Shown here: positions 55,476-64,000 of the stretch, in pieces
Layout: every line of letters starts with the position of its first letter
Position numbering within the stretch: the first letter of the stretch is position 1
NCBI GenBank assembly: GCA_963921195.1
Contig: OY992538.1
Coordinates: 57,030,852-57,094,851, forward strand
Direction: 5' to 3'
Source: Pegoplata infirma
Taxonomy: Eukaryota; Arthropoda; Insecta; Diptera; Anthomyiidae
DNA length: 64,000 nt
Notes under the pieces: generated by a model
Database searches by the model: none
Seen by the model: only the letters and a program-made list of their open reading frames with translations
Told to the model about the DNA's origin: nothing
Translations under genes and position numbers: made by a program

Positions 55476-57119
55476 CAATGTTGGCAATCGATACCGTTTC
55501 AATACCGTTATCCGTTTCAAAACCCTTTAAATTGAATACCGGTTCCAATATCAATACCGAAACTCAGTTTTGGTATCGGATACCGGTATCCAAAAACCTT
55601 TTCCTTCGGTATCGGTACGTATCGGTACTGAAACGGTTTTTCTTAAAAACCATGATTTTTACAAAAAAAAATATAATTTTATAGAAAGTTTGTAAATTTT
55701 TTTGTTTTTTGTAAATGAAAAATCGTACTCCAAATGCCTCAACGAAGTCTCATAAAAATCAAAAAAATCCCTTGGCACCCACATCGTGAATTAAATAAAA
55801 TTTTCAAAAAGCAATATTTCAACCGCGATGCGAGAGCAAAAGAAAATTATTGATTTTCACGAAATTTTTATGGATTCATTTTGACTCTAGAATAGAAACT
55901 TTCTTCTGGTCCCCTTTTGTATAGTATAGTTTTTTGGGGATTTTTATTTAATCCGTGATGTGGGTGTCCAAGGATTTTTTTGATATTTACAGGACTTCGG
56001 GGTAGGCATTTGGAATACTAGCAGGAGGTTTTCCACCATAGTATAATTTTTTTAAGTGGCTTAACTCGTAGAAATCGTCCATAAAATTCCCATAATTCGC
56101 GAAAAAAATTGTTTGCAATATTTTTGAATGTGATCTTGTTTAGACAGGGAATATCTATTTTTCTAAATAGATAACACTAACAAAAAAAAACTTGGTTGCC
56201 TAGAAATAAGTCGAAATATGTAATTTGTTGGGGTTTTTATTTTAACAGCGATGCGGGAGGGAAATAAATTTTACGGAGTCATTTTGACACCCAATAGAAA
56301 CTTATTGGACCCTTTTCAGCTCAAACAAAAAAGAAAGGTAAAAATCAGCAAAAGCGGTCCAGTGCTTCAAAAGTTATGACCAAAAGACTGAATTTCGGCA
56401 ACGGGTTTTCGTGAATTTTCGAGATAAAAAAACACGCTAACTTTCGAAAGGCAATCCTGAGAATGCTGAGGCTTGGCATATATATTTGCCGTTTCCCTGA
56501 CCTGGTTCGTATTGAATTTCAGCCAAATAGGTCCAGTGGTTCAAAAGTTATTAAGAAAACCGTGAATTTCAGATTGGTTTCACCTTAAATTCACTTGTTG
56601 AAAAAACCGTTAAACCAGCTTTAAAAAAATTGATGAGTCACAAAGTATTCTTGTCACTCACAAAAATTTTTATACTAAAACAAAAAAAACTTACACTCGA
56701 AAAAAAATTTACACTCAAAAAAAATGTTGTAATTTTTTTTTTTTTTTTTTTTCAAAAATGACTAAAAAAAGTTTTTTACTCAAAATAAAATATTTCTAAT
56801 CAAAATTGTTAATTTGATTCACGTTAGAAAATTAACTATCAATTTAGAAGCGCATTGTGGAGGGTATTGATGGATTCGTCCTAGTAGAATTTGACTTTTC
56901 CACTTGTTTTTACAAATTTTTTTAAAGTTTTTATACGTTTTTTTATATTTTTAGCATTTTTGTGATAATACCGGTACGTACCGGTATTGACGTTTCGGTA
57001 TCGGTAATACCGTAACCGATTCAACTCAAATACCGTAACCGATACCGATACCGAAATAAATAAAAAAACGATACCAATACCGATATCGATACCGTTATTC
57101 GTTTCGATTGCCAACCTTG
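55476..57119. mobile_element. hAT-like element with ATACCG repeats (1644 bp)
   Basis: CAATGTTGGCAATCG at the left, CAAGGTTGGCAATCG inverted at the right, with the 8-bp duplication GTAAAATA (55468-55475, 57120-57127). Both sub-terminal regions are dense in GATACCGG/CGGTATC. The centre includes an old mini-me-like block (56380-56640). No transposase is seen. Confidence 0.85.
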
Positions 57120-57400
57120 GTAAAATACAATAATTTTTATGTGTTTTTTTTTGTATTTTTAACATTTTTTTTTTTTTGGTAATTTACCATATTTTTTTGG
57201 TAGTTTTTTTTTTTTAATCTGGCAACTGAAATGTGTATAAAAAGCTGCCAATTATGAAAAAATATTTTTTTTTTTTTTAAAAAGGTACTTGAACATCCAA
57301 TCTGCAATATCCAAAGTTGTTTTTCCTAATTTTTTTATTAATTTCGTTAAAAATATTTTTTTAATAATTTTTCCTGAATATATAAGAAATTTCTTGGGTA

Positions 57401-57852
57401 GCCTCGAAACCCCGTTTAACGAGGTTTCGTGCCAAACCTCATTTGAAAATACGTATTTTCCATCACAAATTTAAACCTTTTTGTAGTGAGGTTTCAACTA
57501 AAGTACGATAGAAACCTTATAATTTTCATATTTTTACATATTTTTACCACTGTGCGACAATGAGAAATAGAGAAAATGGAAAAATGCCAAATATAAAAAT
57601 ATAAAGAAATCAATTTATTTACAATATTTATGTAAAATATTTATTTGTTTGAAATATTTATTTGTTTGAAATAAAAATAAAATTAAACAGTGTTAAAAAA
57701 TAATTTCAGCATAATTAAATTAGTTAAAAATTAGTAAACAAAAATATTTTTTATGTGATGGTTTCCGAAACCTACATAAATGTCAAAAATGTTGTGTGTG
57801 AACAGGTGAGTTTTTAAAATGAAAATACGGGGTTTCAACGGGGTTTCGAGGC
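57401..57852. mobile_element. GCCTCGAAACCCCGTT-ended MITE (452 bp)
   Basis: 16-bp inverted ends are perfect by eye. CGGGGTTTC motifs recur within 50 bases of both ends. The target duplication could not be fixed. The interior is AT-rich and non-coding. Confidence 0.7.
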
Positions 57853-58427
57853 CAATCTGAACATAGTATAATATGATTTTATTTTAAATGAAAAAACATT
57901 GGAATGGTTTTTAAATAAAATTTCATTTGTTTTAAGTGAATATTCACTGTAATTTACCTACATAATTTTTTAAGTGTACTTACAGAAAAAAGTTCACTCA
58001 AAAAATTATGTCATTAACTGTTTGTAGTTTATTTAAAAAGTTTTACGTTTAGTCGTTTTTAACAGAAAAAACATTTGTTTGATGTTCAGTTTTAATTAAT
58101 GACTACTTCTGTCCTTCACTCAAAAAAATAACTTAGTCAAAATATTAGTAAAAGGTGTTGTAATTTACTTCAACCAAACTTTAGCAAAAAAAATTGTAAA
58201 AATTTTACTTTTACAGATTTTTTTGGCAATTTACTATTGGTAAAATACAAAATTTTTTTGGTACTTTTACTATATTTTCTTGCTAGTTTTTTTTTTTATT
58301 TTACTATAATTTTAGCAAAAATATTATTATTTTCCTTAAAGAAATGGTAATACTTTTTATTTTTTTTTTCTTAGTTTTAAGAAAAAAAAATTGTTTAAAG
58401 TGTTCTAGTGTGAAAAAAATCATTGCA

Positions 58428-58565
58428 GATTCTGCTGCTGTTGAAAGTCCAGCTGCCGAGAAGAAGGCTAAAGATAATGCTGCCAACACCATAGCAAAGT
58501 AGCCATCCATCAACTGAAATAATGGTTGATGGTGCTATTAGTAACTTTAAAGAATGTGCGCTCAA
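58428..58565 (+). pseudogene. Captured histone H1 N-terminal fragment, copy 1
   Basis: Read with two frame changes, it gives DSAAVESPAAEKKAK then TEIMVDGAISNFKE. This resembles the N-terminal tail and the first helix of the globular domain of fly linker histone H1. The resemblance stops after about 45 codons. Stops and frameshifts exclude a working protein. The source gene is presumably a host H1 copy; confirmation needs a database search. Confidence 0.75.
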
Positions 58566-58999
58566 AAATAGGCTACACAATTTTTAATATTTTTTACCAT
58601 ATTTTTTGCTAATTTTACCATTTTTTTTTTGCTAATTTTATATGAAATTTTTTTAAAATTTGGCACCTAAATTGTTAATAAAAAGTTGATAATTTTGAAA
58701 AATAAATTTTTTAAAATTTTAACACATACTTATATATCTAATCTTCAATATCCAAAAGTTTTTTTTTTTATTTTTTTTTAAATACATGTGAAAAAAATTA
58801 AAAATTCGAAAACAAAATTGTTAATTTTTTACAAATTTTACGTGAAAATGTAAGAAATTTCTTGTGTAGACTACTACGCAATTCTCATTTGTTCTACTTA
58901 AGCTAAAAAAAATGACGCAAAAAAAAAAATAAAAAAAAGTGAAGTGTTGTTCTTTAAATTTTTTGTTTAAATGTTTAAGTGAAAAAAAAAATCATTTTG

Positions 59000-59142
59000 G
59001 ATTTTGATGTTGGAAGTCCAGTTACTGCAACTACAGCTGCTGAGAAGAAGGCAAAAGAGGATGCTATCAAGCCGAAGAAACCATCCAACAACTGAAGTAA
59101 TAGTTGATGCTGCTATTACTACATTTAAAGAACGTGGTGCTT
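59000..59142 (+). pseudogene. Captured histone H1 N-terminal fragment, copy 2
   Basis: It encodes EKKAKEDAIKPKKPS and, after one frame change, TEVIVDAAITTFKERGA, a close fit to the start of the H1 winged-helix domain. It ends at the same point as copy 1 (GGTGCTTAAAAACAGGCT). The two copies lie about 570 bp apart in one MITE, so the captured unit was duplicated inside the element. Confidence 0.8.
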
Positions 59143-59640
59143 AAAAACAGGCTAAATTTTTTTTAGTATATTCACCAAATTTTAAATCAACTACTAATCA
59201 GAGAAAAAAAAATAGTAGTACTAAATAAAATAGTTTTTTTTACCAAATTACAAATTTTTTTTTTCTATTTCAATTTTACCATTTTTTTTTGGTAATTTTA
59301 CCATATTTTTTTGATAATTTTACAAGGTTGATTTTTTACAAAAATAATATGGTATTCTTGTAATTTTACCATTTTTTTTGTCTAATTTTTTGATTAGCAA
59401 AATGGTTTTGCTAATATTACCAAAATTTTTGCAACGTCCACAACTACAGTTTTTTTTGCTAATTTTAACCATTTTTTTTGCTAGTTTTACAATATTTTTT
59501 TTTTGAGTGTTTGTTGCAAAAATAGCTCAGTAAAAAATAAAGACCTTCATTAACATTTAATTTTTAAAGTCATTTGTTTTTGTTATGTAAGTAAAAACTA
59601 CTGATTTTTCTTTAAATTTTTAATGATTTGTGTAAGTAAT

Positions 59641-59745
59641 TATACCCTACACCACTCTGTGGTACAGGGTATAATGGGTTTGTGCTGATGTTTGTAACAA
59701 ACCGAAAAATTGGTCCTAGACCCACTTTTAAGTATCATACAATGA
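59641..59745. mobile_element. mini-me-like fragment
   Basis: ATACCCTACACCACTCTGTG and GGTCCTAGACCCACTTTTAA match the start of the element at 31207. It is truncated about 70 bp before the chitinase splice donor. Confidence 0.7.
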
Positions 59746-59813
59746 TCCTCCATGAGACAGTTTAAAACTAAATAACTAATTCATAAAATAATTAAATCAC
59801 TTTCAATACTTAC

Positions 59814-60087
59814 GCTGCCTTTAACTCTTTAAGAAGTGTTACAAAATTAGTCTTATCTTCAAAACGTCCTCCTTCACGGTGTGCTGGGTATAGCCAATCT
59901 AAACTTAGACCATTAAAACCGTGTAGTGTTATAAAACTTAATGTTGTTGTTATAAACGTTTTTCTCTTAATTGGATCAGCCGCCATTTTAGAATATTTTT
60001 CTGAACCTTCATTCCAACCACCAACAACAGCAAGAACTTTCAATTTAGGATTAATTAGTTTGAAGGCTATGGTACGTGATATAAGAC
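59814..60087 (-). CDS. Chitinase-like protein, catalytic-motif exon (degenerate)
   Basis: The acceptor CTTAG lies before 60087 and the donor GCAGC/GTAAGT at 59814/59813. It encodes FKLINPKLKVLAVVGGWNEGSEK, the usual GH18 strand 3, followed by HGFNGLSLDWLYPAHREGG where active enzymes have FDGLDLDWEYP. The catalytic Glu is Leu and two Asp are Asn and Ser, so catalysis is very unlikely. The phases of the three exons sum exactly (383 residues from the first whole codon). N-terminal exons lie beyond the window. Confidence 0.93.
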
Positions 60088-60520
60088 CTAAGAAAGAAAT
60101 AATTTTTTTTTTTCTTATAAATTATATCTAAAAAGTCGAATAAAAACAACACTAATTTGACCTGAGAAAGATTTAAAAGTTTTTAATTTAATTTTTTTTT
60201 AAATAAGGCCAAGAGATTTCATATTTAATAATGAATACCCAAGTAAAAAAGGTTTATGAGCACATCCATGGGAAATTTAAGTGACGGATCACCGATTTTC
60301 ATAATTTTTGGTTATTTTATAGAGCTTTATAAATGATTAAAACCCTTTTTTTTTTTATCAATACTTTGAAAGATATGGGCGTTTAAAAAAGCGCTTTTTT
60401 GACACTATTGACTTTTCGACAATTTTTTTAACATTTTTATACTCGGAAACTGTAAATCGTGTGAAAAAACTTATTAGAACAATATTGTAGATAAAATAAA
60501 GAGGATTTAAAATTAAAGAA
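60088..60520. other. Intron sequence upstream of the catalytic exon
   Basis: A poly-pyrimidine acceptor tract (minus strand) is followed by AT-rich sequence. No further exon was found on the minus strand from here to 64000. Confidence 0.5.
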
Positions 60521-61218
60521 GTAGAAAAGTTAAATTCGGCTTGGTCGAATCTATGAAAACCCTCCACAATGCCCTTTTTAAGTGAAAGTAAATTTTCTCA
60601 CATGAAAAAAATAAAATTTTTGATTAGAAACATTTTAGTTTGTGTAAAAAAAATTTTTTTAAAGTAATTTAAAAAAAAAAAAAATAAATTACTAAATTTT
60701 TTTTTGAGTGTAAAATTTTTTTAGAGTGTATTTTTTTTTTTTTTTTTAGTGCAAAAATATTTTTGAGTGACAAAAATACGTTGTAAAATATTTTTGAGAC
60801 TTACAAATGTTGTTAAAATATGTTTAACGGGTTTTCAACACGTGAATTTAAGGTGAAACTAATCTGAATTTACTAATAACTTTTGAACGACTGGACCGAT
60901 TTGGCTGAAATATATATGCCAAGCTTAAGCATCCTCAGAATTGCCTTTCAACAGTTAGCGTGTTTTTTATCTTGTAAATTCACAAAAAACACTTGCCGAA
61001 ATTCAATCTTTTGCTCATAACTTAAGAACTACTGGACCGATTTCGCTGGGTTGCAATACCAACCTGACCAGGTAAATGCCCAACATATATGCAAAACTTC
61101 AGGAGCTTCCGTAAAGTCTTTCAAAACCTAGCGTGTTTTCAACAGACAGACAGACAGACAGACGGACGGACGGACATCGCTAGAACGTCTTAGAATTGAT
61201 CGAGGATCATGAATATAT
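60521..61218. mobile_element. mini-me-like element in upstream intron
   Basis: AGTAGAAAAGTTAAATTCGG start, ACTTTTGAACGACTGGACCG block, GACAGACGGACGGACGG array (61146-61172) and core ATCGCTAGAACG. The right end is lost where the next repeat begins. Confidence 0.72.
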
Positions 61219-62169
61219 ATGGGGCATTCCATGCCAAATCACTCACTTTTAGACCCAACCCCTTTCGATTTATTAAATTATTATTAAATGCAACTTGGAC
61301 ACCAATTTTCAGCCTTTTATTCCAAGTTGGTGTTGAGTAATTAATTTTTTAAAATAGATTTTCTGAAAAAAATTAAAAAATTTAAATTTTTAATTAATTT
61401 TGACCATTAAAAAATATAGATATTTTAAAAAAAGTTGGACAACGTTTTGTTGGTATTTTTATGCCACAATTCGAGATGTGATCACAATTCTTTCTATTTT
61501 TTTTTTTTAATTTTTAAAATTGCACCTTTTATTTTTTGGCTCTGATTTATTTTATATGGTGCTCCAAAAAAAATAAATTGGTAGATACTGACCCTAACTT
61601 ACCCTAGATATATTCATTTCGATGTAAAAATACGCCTCACAAAAATTAAGAACGATCGGACATGGGTAAGACGTTCCGCATGGGCCTTGAAGTTTAGAAA
61701 ACGGATTACAAGGAAAAATATGATTTTTTTCTGTTTTTGCAAGTTTTTTGGTATTTTAAGTTAAGTATTAATTCAAGTGATTATAGAATTATGATGTGGA
61801 GTAAAATGCAGTTCTAATAAGGTACTAAAAACTAAAATCGGTTGAAAATCAGCCAAGTTATTACAACTTCCCCAGGCATCTAGCTTGTGTCATACCAATT
61901 GATTAAAAAAACAAGTCCCTTTTTTTAAATTTATTGAAATTTTCTACTGTAATAACATTTTTTCAGTATTCATGTTTCAGTGTAATATTTTTTTGGTTTT
62001 TCCAAATTTAAAAATAAAAATAAAAAAAAACATTTAAAATAGAGATTTGAAAAGTGTGTTGAAAATGGAGGCATTTTTAACATTAATTAAGACATGTTAG
62101 CAAAACACAATATGAAAAACACTTGTCATCTAATTACATTTGAACTTGAAGAATAAAAAAATGTTATTA

Positions 62170-62983
62170 CACTCAAAATATTTTGTAGGCAAAAACAAAA
62201 GAAAAACACACTTAAAACAAGTGAATAAACAATTGAAAACCATCCCAGTAATTATTCATTTATTTTAACAAACAGCAACATTTATTTTTTACTGTTGACA
62301 AATTTTTTTAAAATAAATAACATTAAACATTAAAAAATTACGGTTTTTTCACTCTTTTTTACTAACATATTCGAAAAAAATAACCTACGAAAACATTAAA
62401 AATTAATGATAGTTCTGTTATTTTTACCAACAAATTCCAAAAAAATAACCTACGAAAACATTAAAAATTAATGATTTCGTAGGTTATTTTATACAATTTT
62501 CTATTGAAATATTTTTTTAAAAATTTTTAATAAAATTTTGGGGAATCGATCCCGCAACCAACTACATTCTGGCCAGACACTCTACCCATCGTGCCAAAGT
62601 CACTTGATACAAACATGTTTTTATATTTCTATAAATAATTTTTTGATTTTTTTTTTCTACAAAAAATTTACTGACTTGTGTAGGTAAAAACTAATGATAT
62701 TTCATTAAAAAATACCAACAATTTAAAAAAAAATGACTTACACAAATCATTAAAAATTTAAAGAATAATCAGTAGTTTTTACTTACAGAACAAAAATAAA
62801 TGACTTTAAAGATTAAATGTTAATGAAAGTCTTTATTTTTTAGTGTGTTATTTTTGAAACAAAGGACAGAAGAAGTCATTAATAAAAACTGAACATCAAA
62901 CAAATGTTTTTGCTTTTAAAAACGACTAAACGGAAAACTTTTTAAATAAACTACAAACAGTTAATGACATAATTTTTTGAGTG
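62170..62983. mobile_element. CACTC-ended MITE with tRNA-like segment (814 bp)
   Basis: CACTCAAAATATTTTGTAGG to CATAATTTTTTGAGTG, with TA on both sides (62168-62169, 62984-62985). It carries a direct repeat of AATAACCTACGAAAACATTA (about 62380 and 62444) and a tRNA-like block. It is the intact relative of the element starting at 57995. Confidence 0.8.
62540..62602 (-). tRNA. tRNA-like segment (Pol III box A/B), probably SINE-derived
   Basis: On the minus strand, TGGCACGATGGGTAGAG fits box A and GCGGGATCGATTCCC fits box B and a T arm. The spacing suits a tRNA, but cloverleaf stems are incomplete and no target duplication was found. Confidence 0.45.
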
Positions 62984-63491
62984 TACAGTAGAAAATTTCA
63001 GTGAATTTAAAAAATCGGATTGTATTGCTTAATCAAGTAATCTGTCACACGTTAGATGCCTGGGGAAGTTGTAATAACTTGGCTAAGTTTTAACCGATTT
63101 TAGTTCTTGGTACCTTATTAGAGTGACGTTTTACTCCGTATTATAATTTTGTAACCACTTGAATTTAAGCTGTTTTCTAAATAACAAAAAAAATTAGAAA
63201 ATAGAAAAAAATTCCTTTTTCTCCTTGTAATCCGTTTTCTAAACTTCAAGGCCCATGCGGAACACCTTACCCATGTTCGATCGTTCTTAATTTTTGGAGC
63301 ACCATATAACATAAGTCACAGTCAAAAAATAAAAGGTGCAATTTTCAAAATTTAAAAAAAAAATAGAACAGATTGCGGTCACATCTCAAATTATGGCTTA
63401 AAAGTAGAACTTTAAGACGTTTTTAAAAAAAATCGAAGGTTTCGGACTTTTTCAAAAAGTCGATTATAATTTTTAAACGTTCAAAAATAAG

Positions 63492-63720
63492 CAATGATGG
63501 GTACCAATACCTTTTCGATACCAATACCCGTTAATACCAATTCAAATTGAAAACCAATACCAATTAAAAACCAATACCTTTATTTGTGCGATACCAATAC
63601 CGATAAAAAACCAATACCGATTCCCCACTACCAATACCAATTAAAAACCAATACTTTTATTCTTCAAAACCAATACCAATAAAAAACCAATACCAATTCA
63701 TTTTTTTCTACTTTCGTATC
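63492..63720. repeat. ACCAATACC degenerate repeat, probable hAT end
   Basis: CAATGATGGGTACCAATACC opens a run of CCAATACC/AAAAACCAATAC units, much like the ends of 55476-57119. The rest of the element, if any, is beyond the window. Confidence 0.5.
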
Positions 63721-64000
63721 GGTTTTGTTTCGGTTTTTTGTATTCTTATTTTCGTTTGTTTTAATTGTGACGCCAAACATTTTCTTTCCATCACATTATT
63801 AGGTTTTACCTGACTAACGAATTGCAAAAGATGTTATATCGATCAGTAATCGTTTGCATGCAATGTCACATAACAAAAAGGAGTTAGCTACTTGAATTTT
63901 AAAAGCCATAAAAACATAAAAGAAATATTTTGTGTCACGGTTTTTATGACCCCTAATAAAAGTAGATCTTAAAAAATTTAGACCTTTTCTGTGATGAAAT
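63721..64000. other. No gene seen
   Basis: AT-rich sequence at the window edge. No missing chitinase exon or other feature could be supported. Confidence 0.4.

Larger units (their letters stand above)
48870..57400 (+). mobile_element. H1-carrying MITE family copy, truncated, with five insertions
   Basis: Family blocks appear in order on the plus strand: GTAATTCTTTTTTACTAATA, the ACAAGGTGTTAAG block, the CAACTAA/TTAAGCAAAAAAATTT block (split), TAATTTGCTTTTAGTAAAAT, AAAAAGCTGCCAATTATG and AAGAAATTTCTTGGGTAGCC. The terminal CACTC end is missing at the left, and the H1 stub and second half are missing at the right. It is interrupted at 49200, 50158, 50784, 51307 and 55476. Confidence 0.75.
58117..59509 (+). 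mobile_element. MITE with two tandem histone-H1 fragments (1393 bp)
   Basis: CACTCAAAAAAATAACTTAG to TTTTTTTTTTGAGTG, with TT on both sides (58115-58116, 59510-59511). It contains two H1-like fragments, each with the same leader upstream and AAAAACAGGCTA-type sequence after. It is related to the H1-carrying MITE family but has better-preserved captured sequence. Confidence 0.85.
57995..59640. mobile_element. CACTC-ended MITE, left part, host of the H1 element
   Basis: It starts CACTCAAAAAATTATGTCAT and matches the reverse of the intact element 62170-62983. It is split by 58117-59509 and cut off at about 59640 by a mini-me fragment. The intact relative at about 62866 (GTCCTTTGTTTC inverted) shows the empty site. 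Confidence 0.75.
42006..59813 (-). other. 17.8-kb chitinase intron filled with transposons
   Basis: It starts GTAAGT (minus strand, 59813) and ends TTTTTTCAG (42006). It contains at least a dozen elements listed separately. The flanking exons join in frame into a continuous GH18 segment (KELKAA/FQPFNLELS). Confidence 0.85.
61440..63400. mobile_element. Foldback with about 450-bp arms, split by a MITE
   Basis: The left arm (about 61440-61960) and right arm (62984-63400) are diverged reverse complements. Examples are CCCCAGGCATCTA against TAGATGCCTGGGG and CATGGGTAAGACGTTCCGCA against its inverse at about 63260. A CACTC-ended MITE sits in the centre. Outer ends were not resolved. Confidence 0.7.

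Noticed and set aside
60358..60567. 69-codon minus-strand frame as a chitinase exon
   Set aside because: It overlaps the start of a mini-me element; the same peptide type occurs at other mini-me starts.
63118..63312. 64-codon minus-strand frame as a missing chitinase exon
   Set aside because: It lies in the right arm of a foldback repeat and has no similarity to GH18.

Overview
The window is AT-rich insect genomic DNA, almost certainly from a fly (Diptera, Brachycera). The grounds are a GH18 chitinase-family gene with insect intron structure, elements of the mini-me type with (GTCY)n microsatellites, a mag-like Ty3/gypsy element, and captured fragments resembling fly histone H1. The species cannot be named from the sequence. 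No bacterial operon, CRISPR array or viral genome was seen.

Only one host gene is supported: a chitinase-like gene on the minus strand. Three exons are visible (60087-59814, 42005-41782, 41713-41058), and the 5' exons lie beyond position 64000. The exon phases join exactly. The product ends in a Thr/Pro linker and a six-cysteine chitin-binding (CBM14) domain. The catalytic motif reads FNGLSLDWLYP: the catalytic glutamate and two aspartates are replaced, so it is probably not a working chitinase. Its second visible intron is 17.8 kb and consists largely of transposons.

The rest is transposons inside transposons, and many boundaries can be fixed by target-site duplications (TSDs). Left part (1-20500): histone-H1-carrying MITE copies (1-1750); a 5'-truncated LINE (2128-4359) cut by a foldback element (2664-4220); then a mag-like LTR retrotransposon (5206-20451). 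The two 157-bp LTRs of the mag element look identical, yet it has taken a hAT (5337-6533), a MITE/hAT/MITE sandwich (7613-10452), a TA-target MITE (10798-11555) and a full-length LINE (14644-20241). Removing these leaves about 4.8 kb with one gag-pol frame and one in-frame stop.

Middle part (21096-41000): a MITE family nested in itself three deep (21096-26459 > 21982-25672 > 23009-24718). A further copy (26499-38627) holds a tRNA-headed SINE and a 9.6-kb insertion containing a mini-me element, a second copy of the foldback element and, inside that, a piggyBac. A head-to-tail MITE dimer (39591-40985) lies just past the chitinase stop codon.

Right part (41058-64000): the chitinase exons and their TE-filled intron. 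The intron holds a 1-kb palindrome, several hAT-type elements, mini-me elements, a 2.2-kb minisatellite of about 35-bp hairpin-forming units, and the best-preserved histone-H1 fragments (58428-59142).

The most unusual signal is a pair of diverged copies of one TE family (14754-15689 and 51647-52592). At five equivalent positions, one copy carries TGCCAACT and the other CCCTCTATCT, as if a short recurring tag had been replaced everywhere at once.
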